A DNA stretch of 21,899 nucleotides from Thamnocephalis sphaerospora (Eukaryota; Zoopagomycota; Zoopagomycetes; Zoopagales; Sigmoideomycetaceae): positions 1 to 21,899 of the forward strand of contig KZ992674.1 in the NCBI GenBank assembly GCA_003614735.1, written 5' to 3'. The notes beneath the pieces are model-generated. The model saw only the letters and a list, made by a program, of their open reading frames with translations. It made no database searches and was not told where the DNA came from. The translations under genes were made by a program, and so were the position numbers. Shown here in pieces: positions 7,890 through 18,804 of the stretch (position 1 is the stretch's first letter; the number at the start of each line of letters is the position of its first letter).

Positions 7890-10561
7890 TCACGCCTCCT
7901 CTTTATTGTCGTAGCATGTCCATAGGCACAGGCTGCCGTCTACGCCCGCACTGACGATGCTGGCGCTCTGTGGCGCCCAGGCAACGGCGTTGACCACGGC
8001 GCTGCGCAATAGTTGCGGTTAGTGTTTGGATCGCGCCGAGTGAGTCTGGTATGGGCGCGTACCCGTGGTCCTCTACATGTTCCTGGTTTCCTGAAGCAGT
8101 GCACCAGAAGCGAATGGTGCCGTCGGCACTGCCCGCCATAATGTATCGGCCGTCCGGACTGCGGTCGCTGTGTCAGCGTTTGCCGCCAAAGCGCAAAAAA
8201 TCAAACACCTGCCTGAAAATTGCCTTGGACCAATTAGATCCTGCCCGATAACCATTGTCGCTAGCGATGGACGATGGTCAGCATCGCCGTCGCCGTCGCC
8301 GTCGCTGTCATCGTCGCCACTAGAAGAGCATTCGCCACCTACTGGATACTGTGCAAAAGGCCAAATGTGCGCGTGTCGGTGATGCGCAGAGCATTGTCAC
8401 GGGCAGCCGTCAGCAGGTGGGAGCCATCTGCGCATGCATCCGCTCGGCGTTAGTTCAGGCGGGCAGTGCTACATCCGCACCGGCGTCGCTAACCAGAGGA
8501 CACGGCCACGGATGTGATCTGGCCAGTATGCAGGCTCGGCAGCTCCTTGAAGCACTTTGCCGATCTTGCATCCCACAGTCGCACCACCGAGTCCATGTGT
8601 CCCGACACAATCGTTGATCTGTGCGCCCATCCCAGCTGAGCAGACAGTCGCAGCCAAGTCTCGTCCACCCACCAGTCTTACCCGTCGCCATCACCTAGCG
8701 TCACGCTATTGCAGCTGGAGACCGAAAAAATGGTGCGTGTGCCTATCTGTAGTATGAGAAGCATGCACAGACACTGCAACATTCACAGCCATGACCTACA
8801 GTAGCCTCGACTCAGATCCCAGATTTTGATGGCGCGGTCATGGCCACCAGACACCTGCAGAAGCGTGTACTCGTAAATACACAAACAGGCAGCATGCGAT
8901 CACTGCGATGGGACAATCAGGACGTACCACCTGACTGGTGTGCGAGTTGAAGACGGCCGAAAATACCTTGCCCACATGGCCAGTAAGCGATTTCTATCCG
9001 TGACCATCGTGGATGGGTCAGTACAGGCATGCGGGTCAACATTGTCACAAAAGACCTGCCTGCAGTCGGCCAGTGGAAGTCTCCCACAGCCGGATGGCAT
9101 TATCGTTGGAGCCTGCGAGCACCATGCTTCCTGTCGCGTTAAATGCGACACACATGACACCTTGCATACAGCCGACCAATGACCGGGCATAGACCCCTAC
9201 GCGCCACGCTGGTGAGCTGCTGGTCTTTTGTCGGCGAAAGCCATGGCACCATTAGCTCACCTGTTTTTGCGTCCCACAGCTTGACAGTATGATCATGACT
9301 GCCCGTGGCTACCCAGCGCCCATTGTCCGATGCAGCCACAGCGGCAATTGCCTCGCTGTGTGCGCGCTGTACACGCCAGCGTCAACGAGGCAATCGCATG
9401 AGCTTCTAGTATTATGACCATCTCCTATAATATCAAGGCGGCAACTTTTACTCACAATGCGTTTCCCAAGTCCAGTGGGTAGTACGGATGCCAGCGGACT
9501 AATTCGCATACTATACACAATAAATGTCATTAGCACCGCAACGTGATACTGCTGGCCGCATAGATGCTCACGATGGCACTTCGGTGAAGTCTTCCAGACC
9601 TTCGCCATCCCAGACTTGTACCTTGGGCCTACGCAAAAGTGTGCGGTAAGCATCAGCACCAAGTCTAGTCGCACACTGCTCAACCCATCGATGGTGGCTT
9701 ACGGGCTTTTCTCCAGAATCACCGCATTCATAGACTCTGCTTCTTCGTTCTTCTTTTTCAGCCAGCGCTCCACAAGCTCTCTGTTTTCCGCAACAAGCTG
9801 GCGCGTCCTCTCGTCCATTTTATGCAGCTCAAGCTGAGCAGCAGAGAACTCGTCCTGTAGTACCTGCAGTGTGACATCCTTTTCGCGAAGTTGTTCGCGC
9901 TGCATATCCGCGCGAGATGTCTGCACTTGCAGCTCGCTCGTCAACCGCTGTACACTGTAGTCACCGAACGTTAGCACAGGTAGAAGGTGCGCTGCACTCG
10001 GCTGCCCTTACTCAAGACGAGCACGCTCTGCATCGGCAGTCTGTATCGCGAGCTCATCATGCTGGCGCATCATGCGTTGCTGCGTATCGGCATGTACAGC
10101 ACTCAGCCGCTCCTGCTCGTCGCGCATTCGCATCACTTCTTTTTCCAGCAGCTGGTACTTTTCCGCTGTAACGGCAGTCCTATATGCATGCCAGGCATCG
10201 CACTGGTCAGACACACGCGCAAACAGTCGCATGGCCGGACCACTGTACTGCTTACACGCTCGCTTGCATAGTCTGATGCTTATGTGTTAGCGCGCCCAGT
10301 AGGCGCTCCAGCTCTCCATTGCGCTCAAGGCAGCGTGCTAGCCTAGTGTTTAAAGCATGGTCTGCGTGCGATAGTGCCGCCATCAGCCTCTACGTTGCCA
10401 GTGCCAGCAAATGTCCGGACTGCCGACGGGTAAAAGTGCGGCTCAGACTACCTACACGACTGAAAGAGGGCGGTGTGTTTGCTCTGTGTGGCATCTCGCT
10501 CAGCAAGCCGGTCAGTCAGTTGGCGATACCATTGCGGGGATGACGACAACGCGGCGGCCAT
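7890..10561 (-). CDS. ATG16: ATG16L1-like autophagy protein: coiled coil plus C-terminal WD40 propeller
   Basis: Partner of the Atg12-Atg5 conjugate that places Atg8 lipidation on the phagophore. Sixteen exons: 10456-10561, 10256-10361, 10012-10179, 9703-9954, 9572-9664, 9456-9510, 9261-9366, 9060-9160, 8931-8993, 8800-8854, 8682-8742, 8494-8618, 8343-8427, 8213-8260, 8063-8167, 7890-8001; about 546 aa. The N-terminal Atg5-binding type helix reads WYRQLTDRLAERDATQ. A long coiled coil ends in the signature ENRELVERWLKKKNEEAESM. From about residue 261 come seven WD40-type blades, e.g. VATGSHDHTVKLWDAKTG, LTGHVGKVFSAVF, VSGGHDRAIKIWD, VSGHMDSVVRLWDARS, MAGSADGTIRFW. Two introns use GC donors. 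Intron 4 (38 bp) and the exon 7 end (9261 or further) are the least certain junctions. Budding and fission yeast Atg16 lack the propeller. Confidence 0.9.
8168..8212 (-). other. GC-AG intron in ATG16 (45 bp)
   Basis: Donor TTCAG/gcaggt, acceptor acacag/C. Joined this way, NWSKAIFS runs on into SPDGRYIMAGSADG, matching the last blades of human ATG16L1. The alternative GT four bases downstream shifts the frame and destroys the WD40 repeat. Confidence 0.75.
8280..8325. repeat. CGTCGC-type microsatellite inside an ATG16 intron
   Basis: Tandem GTCGCC/GTCGCT units lie within the 82-bp intron 8261-8342. It is a simple repeat with no coding role in the model. Confidence 0.7.
8994..9059 (-). other. 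GC-AG intron in ATG16 (66 bp)
   Basis: Donor CTGCAG/gcaggt, acceptor ggatag/AAA. It gives TGRLQ then KSLTGHVGKVF, aligning with human RLRHTLTGHSGKVL. The GT four bases downstream leaves a stray base, and an in-frame TAG blocks other acceptors. Confidence 0.75.
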
Positions 10562-10687
10562 ACGGGCGGCAAAAACAGGAAAGTACGATCCGGAAACGCA
10601 GTAAAGGGTGGCTGAAGCGAACTGTAAGCGCAGGGGGAATGGTCGCTAATGAATGCAGCAGGCTTTGCGTGACGAAAAGGAACAAGT
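10562..10687. promoter_or_regulatory. ATG16 upstream region
   Basis: 126 bp between the ATG16 start and the next minus-strand open frame. No clear core element is visible. Confidence 0.4.
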
Positions 10688-11264
10688 TTAGCGAAGACTG
10701 CAGAGCGTAGCGGCTATTACGTCAACGTCTGCACTGTGACTTGTATCAAAGGCCTTCTGCATAATTAAACGATCTAGCCGGCCAAGCAACAGACCAGCCA
10801 GATTCGGTGCAATCGTCCGGTTCAGATGAACAACGTAGGTTCGCCAAGGATGCAAGCGAGTAAAGTGAACAAGAGCGTACAAGCGTAGTCTAGCTGCATG
10901 TTGCAGCTGCTCTGTCGTTGGCGCTCAAATCTCAGATCCCGGCCGGTGCGATCATTATACTGGCCCGGAGCTTACGACCAGCGCAAAACGCAAGGCTACA
11001 TTGCCGCCTCTATACGCACGTCAACAGGATTTACACGGAAAAACAGCGCAATTTACTGTGCACTGGCCAATAGAACGGTGATGCTTATCCATCGCTCTAC
11101 CCGTCGCTTCGTTCGCACAACAGATCAAAGCGCGCCAGAATGATACCGGCGTGCCGTACACAGAATTTCTTGTTGGCTCCTCGTCGACGCCCTTACATGT
11201 AGAGCATGCCGTGATAGCAGATAGCAGCGGCCACATGTGCAGACGCATCTCCCATGCTAATCGC
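10688..11264 (-). CDS. Possible small multi-exon gene, structure unresolved
   Basis: The best-supported piece is the 3' exon, from about 10910 down to the stop at 10688. It reads EQLQHAARLRLYALVHFTRL, then PWRTYVVHLN and NLAGLLLGRLDRLI, ending in ADVDVIAATLCSLR. The frame is open, helical and leucine-rich, with a cgacag acceptor at its 5' side. Between it and the RAB7 stop there are short open stretches (e.g. a minus-strand HAGIILARFDLLCERSDG), GT donors and candidate ATGs, but I could not join them into one consistent model. I recognise no family. It could be a small conserved protein or chance open sequence in the ATG16/RAB7 gap. Confidence 0.35.
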
Positions 11265-12641
<1,377 letters not shown>

Positions 12642-13419
12642 GGTGGCGGTTTGAGTATGTAACGAGCGTCGATCGCAGGGATGACAGACACAGGGACGAC
12701 GGTATCGGCAGAGGTAATGCGGAATGGAGCGGACAGTGGCGATAACGTGCGGGTGACAAGGTGCTGCCGAAGAGAAAGCGTGCAGACGCGAGCGGCAGGA
12801 GAGCAGTGGTGGGCGAGAAGGCTGTCGAAGCGAGGAAAGGGGGAGTGCTGCAAGGAATTGACCGACAGAGGCACGTTTGTGCAAAGTATCCGGACAACCA
12901 GTGAGTGTGACAATAGCCGCGGCTGAGGTGGTTGATATCCTAGGAACAGTGACGCCAAAGCAGCGACCGAGCGCAGACGTGTATGCGCAGCGTAAGCAAA
13001 GCGTAGCAAACAGGTGGCCGAGTGTGAGCGACAAGAAAGAGCTGGGGGCGGCGATGTTGGGGCGACCCGACCCGATCAATGCTCGTCAGACTCACCCGAT
13101 GTTGGTGAGTGCCTTGTCCGAGATACGTCATGTGCACCTCAATGCTTTCAGGTCACATCACGCGGGGACAAGTTAGCGCCTGCGTCCTTGGCGCAGAGAT
13201 CCATTAGTCGCTGCCCTGGCAACCAGCGTGGGCGTAGACTGGGCAAGACAGCCGCGCACACCAGGGTGCGCTCTCATTAGGATTATCACGGGGGTACTGC
13301 ATGCAGGCTATACGCCACCGCTGTCTTTCTTATTCTTATCGTCGGAACAGACCACCAAGACGCATGACTGCGGCGCACGCAAGGACGACACAGCAAGCAC
13401 GACGGATCTAGCGGCAGCA
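12642..13419. other. Long intergenic region between RAB7 and NDUFA12
   Basis: 778 bp, the largest gap in the window. It must hold the RAB7 promoter and the NDUFA12 3' end. It is purine-rich on the plus strand near RAB7. Open frames here show no motif and no consistent splicing. A short perfect hairpin lies at 13090-13110. Confidence 0.5.
13090..13110. repeat. Short perfect inverted repeat (7-bp stem, 7-nt loop)
   Basis: ACTCACC, loop CGATGTT, GGTGAGT. It lies in the RAB7-NDUFA12 gap. It could be a chance palindrome or a 3'-end/RNA structure. Confidence 0.5.
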
Positions 13420-14070
13420 TTACTCGCGCGGCGTCGCCATAGGCTCCCAGGTCTGGATCTTGGGCGCCGTTGTGTTGAACGAGCGATATGCGCCAGGCGT
13501 GCCAGTGTAGTTTGGCGTGTGTTTGGCCAGCCACTTGTTCGCCATCGCGCTTTCGTTCACGGCGGCCTCGTCGCCGATACGGTGGATCCAGTAGTGCCTG
13601 TACGCGACAGAGCGTGAGGCCAGCACGGGTGCACCCGGCGCTCCATGGTGCCTCCTAGCCGGATAGCGCCACCACCCCTCCACTCGCACACCCGCCGATA
13701 CTTACCACTTGGCTGGGATCGTGCTCGGGTCAAAGTCATTGCTCGGCGACTCAACCCAGCGCTGGCGCACTGCACGCAAAAAACGCATACATCGCCTTGT
13801 CAGCCCATCTGTTTGTTACTGCGCATCCTGCTGACACGCAGTCTCCGGGATGCACAGGCCTGGCCGCACCGGCTAGCGCGTCTGTCACCGGCGCCGCTCC
13901 GAGCGCTACTCACCCCAGATCTCCGTGTCGGTCTCCTCGTAGTAGCGATTGCCAAACTCGTCCGTGCCCACCAGGCGACCGCCCGGCTTGGAATCGTTCA
14001 GAAAGTAAAAGTTGCGCGGAAAGCGCTTGCCGCTCGAGAGGGCATTGCGGATGAAGCGCGCGAGCGACAT
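13420..14070 (-). CDS. NDUFA12: NDUFA12 (B17.2) subunit of mitochondrial complex I
   Basis: Accessory subunit of NADH:ubiquinone oxidoreductase, bound near the NDUFS6/NDUFS4 part of the matrix arm. Exons: 13914-14070, 13706-13769, 13420-13597; 132 aa against 145 in human. Recognisable pieces are GGRLVGTDEFGNRYYE, RQRWVESPSNDFDPSTIPAKW, HYWIHRIGDEA, and the C-terminal NYTGTPGAYRSF, NTTAPKIQTWEP. Joining exon 3 at gtacag/G restores the IPAKW-HYWIH block; using the earlier ctag acceptor would insert unrelated residues. The start ATG is the first in the frame and gives the expected short N-terminus. Its presence means the host retains complex I, unlike S. cerevisiae. The gene is divergent from the transporter gene. 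Confidence 0.95.
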
Positions 14071-14486
14071 GCTGGAGGTAGGCGCGACCGATCAAGCAGG
14101 CAGCGTGATTGTGTTGTGGTGTGTTGTAGTGAACGAGGTTGGCTCGGGTCAAAAGACGTGCACCAGCTGCTAAATGTCGCCATCACCCCAAGTGACTACA
14201 GTTGCCATGATCAGCGGGTTGAACGCGTGCTACCACCCGTTTGCTGGCAAGCAAGCAGCTAGAAAGTGCGGTCGCGTCACGCGTCGCTGCTGTCCCCGGT
14301 GCCACGGTCATGGCGAACCCAGAGGCGGCGGCAGCGGCGGCAGCACCGCTCAGTGTACGCGGCGCTTCTTTCTCTTTTTTTACTACCACTTTGGCTTCCG
14401 TTCCGCTCTTGTTCAGCTGTAGCTACTTGCTTTTTCTATTCTTTCTGCCGCTTGTCACTTGTTGACCACCGCTTGCTGCTAGCATT
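14071..14486. promoter_or_regulatory. Divergent promoter region NDUFA12 / SLC35F-like transporter
   Basis: 416 bp between two start codons. On the plus strand the last 120 bp are T/C-rich, typical of a leader next to the transporter ATG. There is an Ala-codon-like GCGGCAGCGGCG run near 14325-14345, but no supported gene. Confidence 0.5.
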
Positions 14487-16224
14487 ATGGCATTCACGTG
14501 CGGGTCACTCCGCATTAGCGCGCGCTATCTCCGCGGCATTGCTGCGCTCGTAGGCGTGATTGCCTGCTGGGTCGGATCTTCCTTTGCCGTCAGTGTGGGT
14601 GCACGCGTTTCTGCGTGTAGCGTGTCGAGAACCGCACAGCTTACACCTGTGCTGTGTCTGCGCGCAACAGAATATCTTTGTCGACCACAAGTACAACAAG
14701 CCATTCTTTCTGACTTACTTCAATACCTGTACGTTTACGCTGTATCTCGGCGTCTACTGGGTACTCTATGGCCGTCCATCGCAGCAACGCTGGGACAGGC
14801 AAGTAGATAAAGCGGTTGATGGGCTGGCCTGCCGACGATGACGGCATGGGCTTACGTGGCATGCGGGTACAACAGCCAGGATGCAGCACCGGCGACAATT
14901 GAAGCCAACCCCTTGCTGCCGCCAAGTGCGCCGCCCATGCGTCGCGAAAACTCGTCGAAATATGGCAGTGGCAGCGACGATGGTGGGGTAGAGACAGCAG
15001 CAGCGGTGGCAGCCTCCGTAGAAATACCGTCTGAAAATTCGTGCGAGGACGAGCGCCGAATGACACTTGGAGAGGTGAGGGATAGGCGATAGATGCGGCA
15101 AAGAGTACGACGCCGACGCTTGTTATCAATGACCTGTCGGTGCGTACGCGTGTAGATTGCTCAAGTTAGCGCCAAGTTTTGCGTTCTCTGGTTTGCAGCA
15201 AATCTGATGCAGAACGCGTCGCTTGCTTACACATCAGTGGCTAGCAGCACTGTAATGAGCTCGACCTCGGGTGAGTGATGCTGCTGCGAGTACGGCACTG
15301 TTCTATTGTCTATACTCACACCTATGCTCGTTAGGTCTGTTTACGCTACTGATTGGCGCACTTGTGGGTGTAGAGCGCGTATCACTTTTGCGCTGCGTGG
15401 CGGTGTTGGGCAGGTAGGCAATGGTTTAGCTTTGCATCTATGTACAGCGCATAAATGGGGTGCTAATACTGCATAATGGTGGTTACTACCGTCGTTGCCG
15501 CTGCTAGTCTGGCAGGCATTGCTCTGGTGGTAAACGCACCGGGCCACGATGCAGGCCGTGGCGGCGGCAGCACGTCTGATCTGCCGCGTCAGCTATTTGG
15601 CGATGTGCTGGCACTACTGGGCGCGTTCTTCTACGGCTGCTATTCGGTACTGCTCAAATGCCAGATGCGCAACGACACGCGCCAAGATAATATGCTTTTT
15701 CTGGGGCTTGTCGGCCTGTTAAACATGCTCGGTCTTTGGCCAGTGATAGTTGGGCTGGACTGGCTAGGCGTGGAAACGTTTGCACTACCCTCAAGCGGCA
15801 CTGTTTGGGCGATCATTCTTGGCAACGCTTTTATCGGCACCTTTTTGTCCGATTACCTGTGGCTGGTGGCTGTACTGCTGGTAGGTCGATGGCGAATGCG
15901 GTGCAACGTCCAACGGTGCAATAGCTAACACAGATTTGTATTTCTGTCGACTAGACATCGCCGCTGGTAGTGACGCTCGGCATTGCTTTTACGGTAGGTG
16001 ATAGCCAGTCTTGCTGAGATGGCCCACGCAAAGCGCTTACTTTATGTGTACTTTACTCTGCGTAGATTCCCATTACGCTGATGGGTGATATCCTTTTCAA
16101 AGGCCTGGTGATTGGCAGCACGTACTGGCTTGGTGCTGCACTAGTGTTGCTTGGATTCGTAGGCGTGAACGGTGCCGTGTTTTGGGAACGCCGAGACCGT
16201 CTATCGTCACCAGCCGCCCCGTAA
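14487..16224 (+). CDS. SLC35F5/YML018C-like drug-metabolite-type membrane transporter
   Basis: Multi-pass transporter of the DMT superfamily, SLC35F5 group. Yeast relatives YML018C and THI74 sit in vacuolar or mitochondrial membranes; the substrate is unproven. Exons: 14487-14594, 14671-14798, 14876-15074, 15156-15270, 15335-15413, 15508-15880, 15955-15993, 16066-16224; 399 aa, near the 393 of YML018C. Family blocks: YNKPFFLTYFNT, SAKFCVLWFAANLMQNASLA, YTSVASSTVMSSTSGLFTLL, FFYGCYSVLLK, LGNAFIGTFLSDYLW, TSPLVVTLGIAFTIPITLMG, DILFKG. About ten membrane spans are expected. A charged Ser/Glu-rich loop (about residues 80-145) separates the first spans. Intron 2 has a GC donor fixed by phase. Confidence 0.93.
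14799..14875 (+). other. GC-AG intron in the SLC35F-like gene
   Basis: Donor GACAG/gcaagt, acceptor caacag/C. The exon ends on two bases of a codon and the next exon supplies the third. The GT four bases on (gtagat) would shift the frame of the QDAAPATIEANPLL exon. Confidence 0.8.
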
Positions 16225-16752
16225 TGTAGCGGTGGTCGCTGCCAAATCATCGGGATGACGTGTATCATACTGCTTGTGTTGCATCTATCTTATCATTTGT
16301 TTATTAAACACTACGTTCATATTGAGGCTTGTGCGGGGATTTTGATATTGAAACGACTGGTAGCTGCGAGCCAAATTCAAGGTGCTTGCATTATTTGGAC
16401 GCGACTGTAGACATTTGCACTACCACGCCTGTGTGATAATTACGGGTTGTCGGATACGACTGTCTTATCAGGCGACATGGTAGAGTCGGCTGCACCAATG
16501 CAAAATGACACCCGGTTTCATACCGCAGAACAGACAAGTGCCACGTTGTTCAACGAGTGCAAAATGATCGTCGCCTAGCGGTGAGACTGTCGATAACGCA
16601 AAGCCCATGCTTGTTGAAAGGACGTGCCCCTACTGGTCCAAAGGCGATGCACACAACAGCTACACTGCAGTGCTGCTCGCTTACACATGCGCACGCGTTC
16701 ATTCTCCTTCTCTCCTTCTCTTCCGCTCCAACCTTATTCTGGCACTAGCACC
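16225..16752. other. Intergenic region upstream of the F-box gene
   Basis: 528 bp containing the transporter 3' end and the F-box gene promoter. The last 60 bp are pyrimidine-rich. An upstream in-frame ATG at 16687 exists, but the residues after it look like untranslated leader. Confidence 0.5.
16303..16308 (+). terminator. Possible poly(A) signal of the transporter gene
   Basis: ATTAAA about 80 bp after the stop, in a locally AT-rich stretch. It is a common AATAAA variant. Placement fits; nothing else confirms it. Confidence 0.35.
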
Positions 16753-18228
16753 ATGAACCAGGCACCGGGCGATATTCTTGACTGTATCGTCGAAGTATTG
16801 GACGACGAAGCTGCGCTATTGCTGCTATCCTGGACTTGTGTGCAGTGGCGCACGCGCATAACCTGCCGGCAGTCACTATGGCGAAGACGTTTTGAGCAGC
16901 AGTTTCCGCAATGGGATGAAAAGGAGCGAATGTGGCTGTGCCAATACAAGCGGGCGAATCAAACAACAACAGCAAGTGCCGTCAGTTGCGCCAGAGCATC
17001 GCAAAGCGGGCGCCACGATGCTCATGTCAACTGGTTTGATGCGTACTGCAGCCGCCGCGCCATCGAGTATCGTTGGCGACACGGGCAGTATGTGGTGCAT
17101 CGGCCCGCGATCGTGACTGGTGCATCCTCACGTGGCATCCGCCTGCAAAGCATCCCACTTGTGCCCCTGTACCGCTCCTCGCAGAGTGTGTTGGTTGCAA
17201 CGCAGTGGCTGACGGAATCACAGCAGCCGCCAATATGGCGGCTAGAACGGCCATGCTGGGGCGGCGTGAAGACAGAGCGCACACACATCATGATGGCGTG
17301 GTGGTCAGACGAGTATCTGATTGTTTTCATCCTGGATAAGCCGTATTTACGCTACATTCTATACATATGGCGCTTTACCGCACTCCACGAGGTACCACGC
17401 GTTGTAGACATTTCCAACCGGTATATTATCGACGCGAAAATATACGGGCACTGGTTTGTAGGTCAATACGGAGAGACCACGCAAAAGGTCGCGTTTGCAT
17501 ATCATCTCTCCGAGAACGCGTGGTACCACAGCGGCTTAGGAAGCAAGTTCAAGGACTGCACCTTGCATATCACGACAGACGGAATGCGCATTATTCGCGC
17601 CGAATACGACTGGGCTCCGCTTGGTGGTGTACTGGTCACGTTGATGCAGCAGCAGGTTGTGTATAGCAGCGAAGCATCATCTCCGTGGCGGTTGGCCGGT
17701 ACAGTGAGCATGAGTAGCGGCAACCCTATCAAGTCTCTGCACATCGACGACAGTAGGCTCATTCTATGGGCAGAGTACATTGCCAACCCGACCCCGGATA
17801 CTCTGCCTACACTGGTGCTATTTGAGCTGACGGACGGTGCGACAGATGCTCCATTGAAAGAGGCATGGGCGCGTGCTGTGCATATTAGAAGTATACAACC
17901 GATTGTATCGCGCAACCTAGTTCTTATCGAGCAGTATCACGATCGAACAACAGCTCTACTGAGCCTGGATGATGGCGCGCAGATACACTGCGTGCATCTG
18001 GATTGCTGGCGTGTTAGCGGACTCTACCCGCCCCAAGCCGGATGGGCAAAGATGGCCAAAGATGTGGTGTGGCCCGGCTCAGATCAGGACACTCTTGTGG
18101 ATGCATCCACAATTACCAAACGTGTGTCGTCTCCAACGGCCATACTTTACAGCCAGGGTGATATCATCACGGTGTTTGACTACTCGAACTGTGCGCATCG
18201 ACCAAGCGGTGACGCTTCATGCTTCTAG
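16753..18228 (+). CDS. F-box-like protein with a long uncharacterised C-terminus, intronless
   Basis: Single open frame, 491 aa. Residues 6-60 resemble an F-box: DILDCIVEVLDDEAALLLLS, then WTCVQWRTRI, SLWRRRFEQQFP and EKERMWL. An F-box would link a target to a Skp1-Cullin ubiquitin ligase. The rest is beta-rich with repeated W/Y/I blocks (MMAWWSDEYLIVFILD, YILYIWRF, HWFVGQYGE, VAFAYHLSENAWYH, RLILWAEYI) and could form a propeller-like substrate domain; this is inference. There is no catalytic motif or membrane span. It is the only sizeable gene here without introns, while its neighbours carry one about every 100-200 bases. That suggests a recently expanded or retro-copied family. The start was chosen at the ATG just before the F-box. 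Confidence 0.75.
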   Translation: MNQAPGDILDCIVEVLDDEAALLLLSWTCVQWRTRITCRQSLWRRRFEQQFPQWDEKERMWLCQYKRANQTTTASAVSCARASQSGRHDAHVNWFDAYCSRRAIEYRWRHGQYVVHRPAIVTGASSRGIRLQSIPLVPLYRSSQSVLVATQWLTESQQPPIWRLERPCWGGVKTERTHIMMAWWSDEYLIVFILDKPYLRYILYIWRFTALHEVPRVVDISNRYIIDAKIYGHWFVGQYGETTQKVAFAYHLSENAWYHSGLGSKFKDCTLHITTDGMRIIRAEYDWAPLGGVLVTLMQQQVVYSSEASSPWRLAGTVSMSSGNPIKSLHIDDSRLILWAEYIANPTPDTLPTLVLFELTDGATDAPLKEAWARAVHIRSIQPIVSRNLVLIEQYHDRTTALLSLDDGAQIHCVHLDCWRVSGLYPPQAGWAKMAKDVVWPGSDQDTLVDASTITKRVSSPTAILYSQGDIITVFDYSNCAHRPSGDASCF

Positions 18229-18804
18229 AATAGTCACATTATTGGTCTACACACAAACGTGCGCTTGATTGTCGATAGATCGAACGGGTTGGCAGACTTG
18301 AGCAGCCGTGCGCTTGTGTATATAAATGGCTATTTGATTTGCCATAGTAGTCGCAGCTGACGGTAACACAATGTAAACGATTGGCACGGCGTGCTCAAGC
18401 GGCAATAATGCCTGTCCGTTTTAGTGCAGAGTATGACGGAAATATGTGACTAGACTTCCATCGGGCTGCGACTGGCACTACTACTATCCGGTGCATTGCA
18501 CGCGCTAAAAAACTATCGTGCGTGCCAGCTTGCTGCAGCATAGATACACAATATCCGCCGCATCCTGCGTGTCCCAGGCCAAAATTTGGCCTTTCCGCGC
18601 CGATGGTTATTGGTGGCGAATGTCTCTTTGTTCCTGCGCTGTCATACACGCAAGGGTCTCGATGCCAGCCCCAAACAGACGCGGCGTGCGCACCTACGCT
18701 TATTAGTACCGACACCCAGACATGCGAGTGCCGCTCTTGGCTCCATCTCTAGTATCCTTCTGCTCAATAGCGCATCCTCTATAGCACCACTACGTGTTGC
18801 GTTT
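18229..18804. other. Intergenic region between the F-box gene and the methyltransferase
   Basis: 576 bp with no supported gene. It contains TATATAAAT at 18319-18327 and a GGCCAAA-A-TTTGGCC inverted repeat near 18578-18592. The frame is open leftwards from the methyltransferase start, but it has no further ATG and no family similarity. Confidence 0.5.
18319..18327 (+). promoter_or_regulatory. TATA-box-like sequence
   Basis: TATATAAAT, 478 bp before the methyltransferase ATG. It is too far for a simple core promoter unless the leader is long or an unseen transcript starts here. Confidence 0.3.

Noticed and set aside
7264-7893. 209-codon minus-strand open frame upstream of DOT1
   Set aside because: It overlaps the DOT1 start in another frame and has Pro/Leu/Ser/Arg-rich composition typical of a T/C-rich leader.
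8280-8325. Tandem repeat considered as CRISPR or a coding repeat
   Set aside because: It is a simple hexanucleotide microsatellite without spacers, inside a well-defined intron.
13421-13689. NDUFA12 exon 3 beginning at the gcggctag acceptor
   Set aside because: This inserts a stretch absent from the family; the gtacag acceptor restores the IPAKW-HYWIH block with correct phase.
14241-14465. Hydrophobic 74-codon plus-strand frame before the transporter
   Set aside because: An Ala-repeat and a Phe/Leu run from T/C-rich leader DNA; it ends before the transporter ATG and has no family match.
18229-18804. Possible tRNA or snRNA behind the TATATAAAT element
   Set aside because: I found no B-box-like GGTTCGA, no cloverleaf, and no U6-type sequence or T-run terminator.
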